Shown here piece by piece: positions 33,641 to 45,765 of a stretch of DNA of 64,000 nucleotides; position 1 is the first letter of the stretch; every line of letters begins with the position of its first letter. Made by a program: the position numbers and the translations under genes. Source of the DNA: Hyposmocoma kahamanoa (taxonomy: Eukaryota; Arthropoda; Insecta; Lepidoptera; Cosmopterigidae); the NCBI RefSeq assembly GCF_003589595.1, contig NW_020654810.1, positions 14,530,569-14,594,568 of the forward strand, given 5' to 3'. The notes under the pieces are model-generated. The model was not told the origin of the DNA and made no database searches. It saw nothing but the letters and a program-made list of their open reading frames with translations.

Positions 33641-35240
33641 GCCTTCCGCACAAACATCCGCATCTTCTTTGACGCATCTCAATCTAAATATAAAGACACC
33701 AATTGACCTGATTGATTTGTTTATCCAAACTTTAGGCATTTTCAGAAATTTACGTTAGCCAAAGATATCTAAGTAGAAGCTTACGCGGTTCGAGTTTCCT
33801 TAATTTACTCGCACGTGACCTAAAAGCTATTATAATTCAAATACCTATGAAACTTTGGTAAATTCATATCCAACAAACGCCAACCGTCGTTCAAAAACTT
33901 TTCCACTTCAATCCTACGAATAAAATAATCTATCTGAAATACACTTTTTCATTTGCTAGAAACCTCTGTTCTCCCGGGGCGAAAGGGTAATACAGGACTC
34001 AAAATCACATTGAAGAAGAGACGGTCGTCTCAAGAGACGTCTAAGAACGTTACAAAGCATGTAAAATACTAACGAAGTTAAGAACTTTCCCACAAGGGGA
34101 GTCTGTGGGCTAATAATCGTGAATAATTTGTAGTTTACGCACGTTTTAAATGCAACATGATGGTTATGAGGTAGGCAGCGTTACATTATGCTAAAGGATG
34201 AGCGGCGGACTAAGCGTTATAATCCATGCCGCACCTTGGGAACCGCCCGACATTGCTGAATTTGTTACCGAAATAAATGGGATTTTAAATGATTTATTGT
34301 TTCTTCCCTTTGCAGTAGTAACAAATACGTTTTATTAAGGGCTCTTGGAAACGCTACATATTTGATTTTATGCCTTTTCTAATCTTAGTAAACCTGCTCG
34401 TCACCTGGTATAAAATTAAGTTTTTGTTTTGATAGAAAAAAAGTTATCAGTCGATAATGCAGAAAGTTCCAAATATTACATATAAGATATGTTGGCAGCT
34501 TTTTGTAATAACCTTTGTTTTTCGTTCGTTCTTCACAGCTTTTTTCCTTTTTAGGAATGTGTCAATGTTACACATGCCACACGAACCTTAAACTTTATTA
34601 CCAAAACGAGTAATTGAGCATCAGAGGCAATTAAAATAAGTACAGCATGTAACGGGTAACCAAGACAAAAATATAGAGAAAAAATTAGTAATTTTCGCAA
34701 AAGTTTTTACATACATATTCTTATATATAGTTTATACTCAAGATCGAGAAAATATTAATTATACGTTAAAAATCTTTCTCAAAGTAAAGGGATACAAGAA
34801 AACTGTTTCAAAATCAACAAAGTTTATACATTCAATATTAGCAATTCAAGCAACACATCCGAAATATTAAGGACTGTTTGTTGACTTTAAAAAGTTTAAA
34901 AGAGTTCTAAATTGTAACCCAATAGTTAAATGAAATATATAGGTATTTCTGTTTTCAGTGATCACTGAAACAAGATTTGATGTAGATAAAATTCAAGATA
35001 CACGTAAAATGGAAAACATATCAAATGGGTCAAACAAGAAAAGGAGCAAATAGACCAGAGTAAGCCATCAATTGATATTAAGCGCGAAGAGGTGAGGCGC
35101 ACAATCATGAATAACTTATGAGCTTTCCGAAAACTGTTGGCCGAAAAGAAACTTTCTGTTAGATAAAACAAGGTGATCGTCATTAGATCAACAGCTCCAA
35201 AGATATTAAATAACTTACAAGAGTAGAGACATTGTAATCA
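33641..35240 (-). other. Phactr intron 4, unassigned
   Basis: AT-rich; no repeat or coding feature recognised. Confidence 0.5.
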
Positions 35241-35244
35241 AAAA

Positions 35245-35733
35245 TTATAGAGATGAGATGTGTGAGAGCGGTGATGAAAGCGTGACATTGACATTGAGGC
35301 GCGCGACGCGGCGAGGGCGATGCCCATGGCTGCAGCGTGCAGCCGATGGGGTGCATGGTGCGGCGAGTGCAGCTGTACCGTGTGAGCGTGCGAACAGCGA
35401 AAGGTTCGGCGCGTGGCGCGGGATGGGCGACTTGCGGCGCACGTAGTAATGGTCGTGGCGCTGCGGTGGCGGCGGAGGCACGAAGGGCGGCGGCGGCGGC
35501 AGGCGCGCCGGCCTGCGCCTCGCGCCGCCCGCGAACGCGTCCATAGCGGCGAGCGTGCCGACGTCGCTCATGCTCGCGGCGCGCTCGCTGGAAGACTGCG
35601 GCCGGTTCACGATCGTTACGCCGCCCGCAGCCCGCACCGCGCGCGCTCTTCGATCGCCGCCCGCCCTCCGCGCTTGTCGCCCGCCCACGCGCCGACTTGC
35701 TTTGTTTTGAATTTTTAATTTATCGCCATTCAT
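35245..35733 (-). other. GC/CpG-rich island with a 162-codon open frame
   Basis: The frame from 35733 to a stop at 35245 is Arg/Ala/Pro-rich, with a PPPPPFVPPPPP run and RRKSPIPRHAPNLSLFAR. An inner ATG gives MSDVGTLAAMDAFAG. It lies in the 22-kb Phactr intron on the Phactr strand. The only phase-1 donor inside, G|gtacag, is weak, so use as an alternative first exon is uncertain. The island may instead be an enhancer or promoter. Frames on the plus strand here are probably shadows. Confidence 0.3.
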
Positions 35734-35739
35734 CTAGCA

Positions 35740-37190
35740 CTCATGCAACGTGTAGCGAGAAAACTTGTAGCCACGAAATTTGCAAAGTTCGCTGACCTTT
35801 TATTCACTAAGCTATCTAGTCTGGAATTCTTTCACCCGAATAAATATTTAATATTATCTACTAAACATTACATGAGATAACAACATCTTGAGCAACCCGT
35901 GCTGGTCATGAAACAACCCCCGACGGAAACAAGGACCAATGACCTCGCTCGTCCGTTCATCATCGATATAATGTGAAGGACGTATTGAGAAATGTGTCGG
36001 ATATCTAGGCACCTATTAAACAAATAAAATTTAGTTATCTCTCAAATTCTTATACAATACAGTGAAAGAATAAAACAGCTGTTATTAGCAATGAAAGATT
36101 ATTCTAAAATCTTACTAAGCAAGAAAAGTTCCATTTGCCAGATTTTGTTCTTTGAAAAGGTTTGACGTTTTAATTAGGGTTCTGAATGTTTGTACGCGTT
36201 ACACAAAATATTTTTGTACAAAAATGTCAGCAGATGGTTTGAACCTACACAAATGTTAACTGTTGGTTGGCTCGAAGTTCATTATTTTTAATGACGAGTT
36301 AAAAACAAAGCACTTGTTAAGATTAAAAACGTTCGTTCTCTGTAGAATAAGAGTTATACTAAGATATAAATAGAAAGTAATTTTGAAATTTTGTACTTCT
36401 ATATCTAATAGACCTCTATCAACAGCGAAAAATTTAAAATTGTTTTTCCTTTCAAAGTAATGAACTAATTCTTTAGTTACAATCAATCATCAATCCCCAT
36501 TCGTTTAATTTAATAGCACTAAAGAATGGTGTTAAAAACAACCTCAAGTGTGACATCGTCTCAAAACAAAACGACCAAGAGTATCTTAAATCGTCATAAA
36601 CAGAACCGTCGTTTATCAATTTCCCTAGCTCTATATACTAATTTGAACTTTTATGGTTACCCGTGTATTCGGTTTAAATGAAAATGTTAGAAAAATGACA
36701 TTATTATCAACACAGATAAACAGACGATGCGAGTGGTTAGAGATACTTGTGGATACTTTAATTTTTGTAACAATGCTCGACCTTACCCAAATTCATGAAA
36801 ATTATAAACTATCGTGTTTCATATTGCCTTAATCATCAATTGACCTGCCTTTCCAAAATACTTACGTTACACTTCTTTGCAAATACATACATTGAAACAA
36901 TAACAATTCTCAAAGAAACTCAAAATCACGTGATCATTTTTTAACTCTTTATTTATTTAGGGGCTTTGATCATTATTGAACATGTCAGCCCTATTACAAA
37001 AACGATTTATAAAACACTGCATAAAATCCAGACAGATAAATCAAAACACTACCTAACCAATAATGTATACAAAATATTTCTTTCTTTGTGCAAATGTTCG
37101 TGCCCTGATAGGTTCCGTCCGAACGCACTCCATGTGCAAATGATGTATATCCTCAGGAATTCAACACACTTCGCAATTCGGTGAATTCAC
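35740..37190 (-). other. Phactr intron 4, unassigned
   Basis: AT-rich; nothing recognised. Confidence 0.5.
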
Positions 37191-37194
37191 CCTC

Positions 37195-38640
37195 CGCATC
37201 AAATATTTTCCCACGACGTCTTATCGAAATACTCTTTCCAACAAAAATAGAACTTACTCTTATAGTTTGCGACCACTTCAGGGAAGTCAGGCACAATGTC
37301 AACCTCGGGCCCATCTGGAGCAGCCGCAACGGCTAAACGGTCCGCCTCTTCATTCTCTAATAAACCTATGACGGCACCGACTGTAACCTCAAGCATCTCC
37401 CACTAGTCGTAACATAATAGTACCGTCGTTGTTTCCGATTTCCATAACGCAAGTGCATTAGCTACTTACTTTGGGATCAGAGCAACGTATGTGGTGTTGT
37501 ATAATATTTACAAATTTGTTCTAAAATTTTATAAGATAATAAGACATACCATTTGCCATAAGTACAACGAGGTATATGTTAAATGGCACACTTAGAATCA
37601 GTCAATACTACAACATTTTAACAAATTATGGTCTCCTCGTACGACAACGCGTCGCCCCTATCTTATGATCGCACTTAGAGCCATCAGTAAATATTTTAAA
37701 CCAACCGAATACTTTTCTTGCAATTCTAAAGTTACGTCCATACGAAGAATATCACTATTATAAGTGCGTTTCGCATGAGAAATACATTCCAAAGTGTAGG
37801 ATAATACATTATCTAACTGAATTTTTGACACCCAAACACTTATTTTAAACATAGGCAAAGGGTACGAAGAGAATACGTGCTCCTTGGAAACTTCCGCGCT
37901 TACTACACCCAACAACGGCTTCTTTTTTTTCATATTCCAGTAGTTACGCCGACTTGCTAACTCACGAATCATATTAGCTGTTAAACTACTGCCGCCGGAA
38001 AGTGCTTTTAAATAAAGCTTAGTTGCCAAAAACTGTCTTCTAATATGTAACGGCTGTACACAAAGTTCACTCTTCATTATACAAGTAGGAGTTGTTCTAA
38101 TAAAACCTCCTCCCACCCTCATGGCCTGATTTTCAACCTTTTCTCGCTTGAAAACGTGCGTTTTAGCAGTATTGATATATAAATAACAGGCGTAATCCAT
38201 TCTACTACGTATTAAAGAAACGTATAGCCGACTGAGGTGCTTAGGATGAACTCCCTATGAGACATCAGCTAAGACTTTTCACCACAGTCAGACAGTCCAC
38301 CTCGTAATAGGACTTTTACCTTCCTCGTCTAGTAAATGAGATGTCTCTCGCTCAAAAAGCTCATAAATATTTACAAAACAAGGATCCAACTGCTAAGCCC
38401 TCAAGAAAAGTAACGACCTTCTCGGCAGAGACATTATTATACGCACCTTCTATGTTAAAAAAGCGTGCCATGGTAGGCATATTCTTGGAAAACCCAACTT
38501 GAGTATAAAAAACTAGACGAGCTAAGAAATCTGCGCATGACTGCGCTCTCCTAAAGCCTGTGTTGTCCGGAGATAAGATCTCATTTTTCTCTACAAACCA
38601 CTCTAGTCGTCTTACCAACATAGAGTGAATATCTAAGAAA
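37195..38640 (-). pseudogene. I-type LINE remnant: RT, C-terminal region and RNase H piece
   Basis: On the minus strand 38621-38361 encodes RT blocks 1-3 (RRLEWFVEKNEILSPDNTGF, RRAQSCADFLARLV, 'FNIEGAYNNVS'). Frame 38200-37658 encodes the post-RT region ('ENQAMRVGGGFIRTTPT', 'SELCVQPLHIRRQFLATKLY'), and 37396-37199 an RNase H end ('ENEEADRLAVAAA'). The catalytic YADD region would fall between 38361 and 38200, but only about 160 bp are there, so the core has been deleted. Multiple frame changes make it dead. Confidence 0.75.
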
Positions 38641-38644
38641 ACCC

Positions 38645-39250
38645 GAAAAAGACTGACATAATTAAAGAAAACATTTTTCCAGGGCTAGCGCAGGCTGTAC
38701 GTGGGCAACGCAAAAGCGTCCCCGTCCCACGCAAAATACTGCTTATTCTCCCATCTGCAGTATATGACGTCATTGAGTACATGGAGGTAGCAAGTGCAGT
38801 GCGTTGACTCACTTATTTATTATTCCACTCGTGTGAACGTGAGCTAACACATATTTCGTGAGCTTATACAAAATTGTAAACGTTATCTACATAATGTAAA
38901 TTCTGTATTGCGACGAAATTTCAGCAACATCTTTGTTGTGACCGTAACAAAGGAATTCAGCTTGTCGTGTGGTCAAATATGTCTAATATAGAAATTGCGG
39001 TTTTGGTCAGACCGTGACCTTTTCCTGATGTTGTCTTTCACCGACGCCTTACACCTCTTCGTACAAAAATAATTACTAAACTACGTCAAATTGTTACACA
39101 AAACAAAATCTAAATGCCATCCCTATAAAAGCAAAATTACACTACATTATGTTAGTTCGAAGCAGTGCAATATTTATTACCAACAAAATAATACGTTTTA
39201 ATACTTTTCAATGCATAAGACGCAGTATAGGTATAATAAAAGAACCGTTT
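38645..39250 (-). other. Phactr intron 4, unassigned
   Basis: AT-rich; nothing recognised. Confidence 0.4.
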
Positions 39251-39257
39251 TTAGTAG

Positions 39258-39367
39258 CTAGAGGTCCTTGTGAAAAAGTTCGTCCAGGGAAGTACTGTCA
39301 CCTTACCTATTTCTCCCGCCACGCAGTAATGTGAGAATTATTAATTAAAACTAGTTTGGAAGGGTAA
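39258..39367 (+). repeat. Repeat family A, copy 5 (5' part only)
   Basis: Starts 'gaggtccttgtgaaaaagtt' and stops after 'ggaagggtaagg', where family B begins. The missing 3' part suggests that family B inserted into or replaced it. Confidence 0.75.
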
Positions 39368-39370
39368 GGT

Positions 39371-39627
39371 TTTTTAACCGACTTAAAAAAAAGAGAGGTA
39401 TGTTACGCGATTACTTCGGCATTGGTGAACGGATTTTGATGATTATTTTTTGTTGGAAAGAGAGTACTTCAGTGTTGGTCCCATTTAAATTCAAAGATAA
39501 TATTCCGCCTAAGAGCGCCAGACTAGGGGATGAATCCGGTTTCGCACACTTTCCGGGAACCGATTTCAATGAAACTTGGCAAATAGATGTAATTCCGCCA
39601 ACTTTTGAGGTCGGTTTTTTAAAATAA
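39371..39627 (+). repeat. Repeat family B, copy 3
   Basis: Runs from 'ttttttaaccgacttaaaaa' to 'tgaggtcggttttttaaaat'. It includes 'gatgaatccggtttcgcaca' and 'aaacttggcaaatagatgta'. This is one of the more complete copies, and its ends are inverted. Confidence 0.85.
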
Positions 39628-39636
39628 AATAGTCAT

Positions 39637-39934
39637 ATAATACAAAGTGACGAGATGAACAAGTCGTGCGACTGGTGGTAAGCGACACGCCTATCCATAA
39701 CGTTGCAGGGCCACTCAGAGCTTTAAATTGCAAAGATTTTAGGGGCACTGCTACTGCGCCCGTCACCTTGAGCATAATTTGACAACTCCCATGTGCTTGT
39801 AATTTCATCAGCACATTTGCCTTTCCAACCCGAAAAGCAGTAATGCTCACATTACTGCATGGCGGCAGAAATAGGTAATAAGGTGGCAGTACTTACCTGG
39901 ACGAACTCTTTCACAAGGAGCTCTATTTCTACTA
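39637..39934 (-). repeat. Repeat family A, copy 6 (inverted)
   Basis: Full-length inverse copy, ending 'ctcctt'-complement 'aaggagctctatttctacta' at 39915-39934. It lies head to head with the truncated copy 7. Confidence 0.85.
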
Positions 39935-40075
39935 AGAGTGCTGGTGAAATTACACGTACATGGGACTTGTCAACTTGCCTCAGGGTTACGGGTGCACTTG
40001 CAGTGCTCCTTAGAACTTTGTGATTTAAAACTCTAAGTGACCCTGCAACTGTTATGAACAAACGTGTCGCTTAAT
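39935..40075 (+). repeat. Repeat family A, copy 7 (3' part only)
   Basis: Starts abruptly at 'gagtgctggtgaaattacac' and continues through 'acttgtcaacttgcctcagg' to 'cgtgtcgctta'. The abrupt junction with copy 6 may be a rearrangement point. Confidence 0.8.
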
Positions 40076-40682
40076 TTCATCGCAAAATTTAAAAAAGAAC
40101 ACGAGGAAAAACTAGTAGATACGCGTCACCTGCACTGTCATGTCATGTTGTCCTGTAATATTTCAAGTATTGTTATAATACTTTCATCTTAAAAGTTTAC
40201 TAACATGGATTCTAATTTTAACAAAACATTGTTTTGAACTCAACAAATAATTCCTTTGAATATCGAATTTTTATTCGCTACCTATATAAATAACTATACA
40301 CAGTCACTGAGGAAATAATCGTACAGATGTCACAAAGTCATGCGTTATGAATTTTCGTTCTTTTCATAAGGAAAATTTTGGACGGAAAAATCCTCAAAGG
40401 TAAAACATTTTGTTAAGCATATAAATTTAGTTACAATTAAATTATCGTGTCCTTAGGTTTTCGCGATTGTTATACATTTGAAATGAAACCATTTTTTTCG
40501 ACTCTAAAACGTTAATACTTGGTTTTTCAAACAAGCCAACGTTTCGGGCCCTATACAAGTCCCATGGTCACGGTTGACTGAGTTGTAGTTATGTCTAATA
40601 TTAATGCACACCACTCTATATTGCAAAATAGTTAAAAGTTGTGAATTTAAACACCTTATTTTTAATTTACCAAAGAACATTC

Positions 40683-40948
40683 CGAGCAGAGGCAGTAGAG
40701 CTATTTTTGACAGAGTACGTCAAGGGCAGTACGATATGGTAGCCATATCGTTTCTGCCCCCAAGCAATAATGCTCACATTACTGCGTTTCGGTTTTGAAG
40801 CGTTTGGGTACTGGTCTACTTGTCAACTTTATGTCTCAGGATTACGGGCGCAGCGGCGGTGCCCCTCAGATCTTTGCGATCTAAAGCTCTGTGTGGCACA
40901 GCAACTGTTATGGATAGGCGTGTCGCTTACCACCTAAAACATTTAAAT
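40683..40948 (+). repeat. Repeat family A, copy 8
   Basis: Diverged 5' part with a small internal palindrome ('cgatatggtagccatatcg'), then conserved 'gtcaactttatgtctcagga' and 'gttatggataggcgtgtcgc'. Confidence 0.8.
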
Positions 40949-40974
40949 TTACACTACAAACGTTTTGTAAAATA

Positions 40975-40977
<3 letters not shown>

Positions 40978-41014
<37 letters not shown>
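40978..41014 (+). repeat. (ATT)n microsatellite
   Basis: About twelve tandem ATT units just after family A copy 8. Confidence 0.95.
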
Positions 41015-41017
<3 letters not shown>

Positions 41018-42270
41018 TAATATTTTGTTATTAGCTTTCTTAGGATTTCGCGATTGTTATACGTAGGAAATGAAACTATTTTTCCGAATTTCAATCGCAT
41101 ATACAGGCTGGAACAGAACGACCGACAAAGCCGAAAACTGTGAAGAGTCTTAAATATGTACTTAATCATTGTACTGAAAGTTTTTTTGCTGTAAGTGTAA
41201 TAGTATCAGAGTTATTCAATGATAAAGATTTGCGTGTGACCGGCACACCCAGGAATGTGTCTAGAATGTCTGCAAGAGTAAACGGGACGTGAACAAATCG
41301 AACATCCTATTAATTTAAAGTAATTTCAATGTTTTTTTTTAATTACTAAAGTGTAACTATTAAAGTGAGAACACTTTTATTTCTTCTGCGAGTGCTAATG
41401 ACACGAACGCCGCCTGTTTGGGCAGTAGATGTACTAACACGATTAATTCGCTTAGGGTTGTAGCACCGCCAAATTATATATTAGAAATTATAAATTAGAA
41501 AGTAAACAATATCAATTTTGGTGAAGAAAAGAAAATGATGTTGAAGTTGGTATTATGTGGCAAAATTTATTTAAATCTACAGAATAAATAAAAAACATTT
41601 TTCATTGTTGTTTCTCACTATCGGATAAATTATTTTTCCATGCATAAATTGTATTTCTAAACGACTTCTTAATTAACAACTAAATTTAAATCTATGAACG
41701 AAGTCACGGGCGCCTTCGTTCATATATATAAATAGTTTAAAGTTAAGTTAGGTTAGTCATATATTTAATATAAACAGTTAAAAGTTAGGAAGCATACTAT
41801 GCTATACTACGTTCAATTAGTGTAGCCTCTTAATATAATCAGAACTCTAGAAATGAGCTTATTACTTAGCTTCCAACAAATATGACAAACATAACGCAAT
41901 CTGACTATTGTAAGAATTGAATTATAGAAAATATTATTACTAAGTAACTAGGCGTGGTTATCAAAATTAAACAACTAGGAACCGACATACTAAGCAAGAG
42001 GTTAGACAAAAATATAGTGTCATTTTAATGCTTGAGAATAAGTAAAAAAATAATATGTTTAAGTCTTCACGCAAATAGACGCTAGACGTGGAGTTGCGGA
42101 AACCAGCCCGTGACGTCATATCATATTAAGTCTATATATGAACGTATTCATTTTTTAATTTAGCTGTTTAAGAAAAAGAAAAATGAAGGTAAATAAAAGT
42201 GGTTTTAGTTGAAATAGACAGTTTTGTAACTTGTTGTTGGCTTTAGTAGTGCAATCGACGATGATGTATG
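41015..42270 (-). other. Phactr intron 4, downstream of the alternative first exon
   Basis: AT-rich; nothing recognised. Confidence 0.4.
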
Positions 42271-42278
42271 TAACGCAC

Positions 42279-42312
42279 CTCTCAAACAGGCGCACCCCAT
42301 GATGTATCCCAT
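42279..42312 (-). CDS. Phactr: Phactr alternative first coding exon (short isoform)
   Basis: ATG at 42312 starts MGYIMGCACLR, followed by the good donor G|gtgcgt in phase 1. That is exactly the phase exon 5 needs: joining gives Glu and then PKKDKLENGG. Gly2 with Cys7 and Cys9 resembles N-termini that are myristoylated and palmitoylated. The resulting protein would lack RPEL1 and its basic region but keep RPEL2-4 and the PP1 site. The upstream sequence is CpG-rich, like a promoter. An in-frame upstream ATG at 42390 (MIAFAVSRASPRGRRVPPAP) could extend it and would remove the lipidation signal. Inferred from phase and composition, without transcript support. Confidence 0.5.
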
Positions 42313-42440
42313 CACAGAGACGCGCGGCGCAGGCGCAGGCGGCACGCGCCTGCCGCGGGGCGACGCTCGCGACACCGCGAACGCGATCATCCACCGCCCT
42401 CAACTCTTCTTGCCATCATTCTCTACCCCACACGCCCACA
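42313..42440 (-). promoter_or_regulatory. CpG-rich region upstream of the alternative Phactr exon
   Basis: Sharp rise in GC and CpG directly 5' of the MGYIMG start. It may be 5' UTR or promoter, or coding if the upstream ATG at 42390 is used. Confidence 0.35.
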
Positions 42441-42779
42441 GCTCATGCACCAACGACCGCCATTCCGGCATTGCATCTTCTCAAGCAGTACATAATTTAC
42501 AAACTATACTAACTTCAATACTATATTGTCTCGAACCACAACAGTCAAGAAGGCACTATTTTACCGTCTGAGGTCTTTTCATATCAAAATCAATATTTCA
42601 CTGAATTTACATAAATTTATTGCTTTTCATTTAACTAGTCGAATGAAACCTAACTCCGACAAGCGTAAATTTTCAATAGAACCATATTTTTTGTACTTTA
42701 ATTAAGACTTACTCCCGGCCCGGGCCGGAAATAAATTTAAATTAATATTAAAGTGTATCATTTGCATATTCTAAGCGGA

Positions 42780-43480
42780 GTGTGTGACAATAATGTTGCA
42801 GCGGGCGCGATCGCGTGCTACCGGCCGGTGCGGATCGATATCGCCGCAACTTCGCGCCTCGCGGCCCGCTACCATAAGTAAAACACGTCGATACAGGTGA
42901 AACACCACACTGTATTCACTTCATAAATATCATATTCGACCTTTATAGTACATACCTCGTTTTTATAACTTGCACTAAATATAGCTTGATAAAACAATTA
43001 GCGCTAAAACAACTCAGTATGTAGAGTCGTCTGATTCGTTTGCACGAAAACGTTGTTGAAGCTTTCGTTTATAATTACTTGTTAATTATTAACGTAAAAT
43101 TGCGAAAGTAAACACAGCACACATTTGCAGCGGCCAAGAAATGTCGTCCAGATTACTGGCATCGAAAATGAAAACTATATCGTTAAACGTTGGTCGCCGA
43201 GATCCCAGAGGGGAATGAATGGTTCAAAGGTTAGACGATTGGGGTAATAAATAGGGAAGTGAGTATTGAGAGAGTGGGTGATTTGACAGGTGGTTATATG
43301 AGTGCGGGCGGGCGTCGTTCCAGTGAGCGGTGAGGTTAGGGCAGCGCGAGTCGCTTGCGGCAGGTCGGGCCGACGGGCCGGCGGCAGACGCGGGCGGGCC
43401 AGCACTGAGGCGCGCGCCGGAGGCCTCGCCCCGCCCGCGCCTCTCACGTCCCCGCCGCCCTGCACTGACAGCCGACACAG
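42780..43480 (-). promoter_or_regulatory. Two GC/CpG-rich islands in intron 4
   Basis: One lies at about 42790-42870 and a larger one at about 43300-43460. The larger holds minus-strand open frames (43478-43224 and 43465-43175), Arg/Ala/Pro-rich without a recognisable domain. They lie 0.5-1.1 kb upstream of the alternative exon and may be distal promoter or non-coding 5' exons. Confidence 0.3.
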
Positions 43481-43484
43481 AATA

Positions 43485-45500
43485 CCTATATTATCGTCAG
43501 TCGATCTAGATTCCCACGACCACCCCTTGCCCCTTGACTAGACCGGAGCGAGTTCGAATTTTGCTTTATACACCCTTCTCTTTTCGGTCGACCGTGTTTT
43601 TAATCACGAATAGTGTTCCCAAAGGACCAATTTCGCTGTAAATAGTGAGCCATAGCATTGTATTAATATGTTACAGTTATTATAATAACGATCTACTTTT
43701 AGCAATAAATAAAAAGTTAATTAGGTTAAGTCTATTTAATTAACCCTTGCACTTTGATGTTCCGATACCTATAATAATATTTTTTCGTGTAAAGTACTGC
43801 TTTAAGTAACATAATTAGAAAAAACAAAAGCATTCAAAACACAATCAATCAATCAATCCTGTCACTGTAATTTCAAGGACGTCACTATTTCCTGTAAAAA
43901 TTATTAATGTGGAGCGGTCTTAAATGTTCACTTCCAAGTCCCAATGGCGACGAGCATTGTTAATCAATTATGGTTGATTAATGGTTGAGTGGCGACGCGA
44001 GAGCGAGCCGGGCGCTATCTAGTGGCCGGCGAGAACGGTCAAGACACAAACACTAATGTAGTCCATCAGGTCAACACTCAATATCCTACAGGCTACATTA
44101 ATAGAACCTTTATTCTGCAGAAGCATGCTGTTCGAAAAATGTACAAAAGTATAAACCGGGTCCTAGACAATATTCGAGAGTTTAACGAAATTAACATTGT
44201 TACACTAGCGTCATGTTACGTTTATGAAAATTGTATTTATGTATTAAGGTAGAGTAATAATGTTTTCGTAAAATATAATGATAAAAAATATTACAAGGAA
44301 CAAACATACATTAGCTATCATTAGTAGTCTCCGCAAACGTACAAATTGTACGAGGCAATGTGTATATTTCTATAATCAAATAAATATCTGCCGATATTCG
44401 AAATTTTTTTTTTTACGAAATATTAAACTATTGTGACACAATATGATTTGTGATAATCATATAAAATCTAAAAAAAGGTTATAATATTTCTGTTTAGATT
44501 TTACGAGTTGTTTCTTCCTATGAAAATTTTAAAAAGTACTGTAAATAACATATCGACGTTGGAAAGCTAAAACATCTAACGTGCATTTAGAAAATAGATA
44601 GTTATGAGAGCGATTTATAGTAACTTTTTAAAGGAAAAAAATCGTAACTATATTTTATTTGTTATATGGAAAAGCGGAATCTTTCTAGTTTCCATAATAC
44701 AAATAAAATTAGAGTTCCTTTTTTTAAAAAAAAATACTTTAAATCGCTCTTCTGTAATATTATCCAAATGCAGGTTAGACGTTTTATCTTTGCAGTGTCG
44801 ATATGTTTACAAAAAGCAGCTACTAGAGTTTCTTATTCATCTTCACGATGTTTAATCAATTTGACGATTCAAATTGAAATTCGTTTACTCCGGAAGTAAA
44901 CATATTTTGAATTTATTATACAAGACGCCGTCAATTACCTCCCATCTATCAAACTCCACATATCGCACCGCGTTGTACACTATCATTGTAATCATAATCA
45001 CAACTGACTGCACAACTAGTTACAAATACATTTGGAAATCATTAACCGAAAAATGTAAGCCTTTTCTGTCTAATTAAGAACAGCTCAACGATAATGAGCA
45101 CAGTTACTCGGTCATACATATAAGATAAAACGCAAAGAGCATTAACGACGGGGTAAATTAAGGTCAATGAACGCTTTACTTAAGACGTGTCAAAACTGAA
45201 AATCTAAACGATTATAAATATTAAAAGTACAGAAATAGAAAAAAAAATATTACTAGATTTATTCAGATATCTAAGCATCACTGCTTATTTAATCGTTGGC
45301 TTACCTGATCTTATCTTATAATTAAATATTATATATTATCATTAGAAGGCCTATTGTAATCGCGTAGTCCTCAGATGTTGAATCATAGAATGTTTTGACA
45401 TGGCCTATTTAATGTGTTTCATATTACAGACATATTATTACTATTAGGTACTAATGTGTTCCGTTTTTTTAGTTTTTTTTGAGGTTTACGTAATATTGCA
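43485..45500 (-). other. Phactr intron 4, unassigned
   Basis: AT-rich; short open frames without domains. A small GC patch at 43985-44040 contains 'gcgctatctagtggccg'. Confidence 0.4.
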
Positions 45501-45504
45501 TGTC

Positions 45505-45765
45505 ACATATAAAATGTACGTTATGCGATAACTCACGGACAACTAACGGCATTTGTGAACCGATCTGGCCATTCTTTTTTATTAGAAAGAGGGTACCTCA
45601 GCAATGGTCCCATTTAAACTTGACGAAAATATTCCACCTCTAAGGGTGGCAAACTAGGGGATGAATCCGTTTTCTGGTAACCGACCTCAATAAAAATTGT
45701 CAAATAGATGTAATTCCACGAACTTATGAGGTCGGTTTTTTTTAGTACTCTGTACTGAGATTGTA
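45505..45765 (+). repeat. Repeat family B, copy 4
   Basis: Contains 'gcgataactcacgg', 'ttgtgaaccgatctggcc', 'ctaagggtggcaaactaggg' and the ending 'gaggtcggttttttttagta'. The 5' terminal block is decayed. Confidence 0.8.

Noticed and set aside
43989..44252. 87-codon plus-strand open frame near a small GC patch
   Set aside because: No domain, no promoter or splice support; sequence turns AT-rich and non-coding in character.
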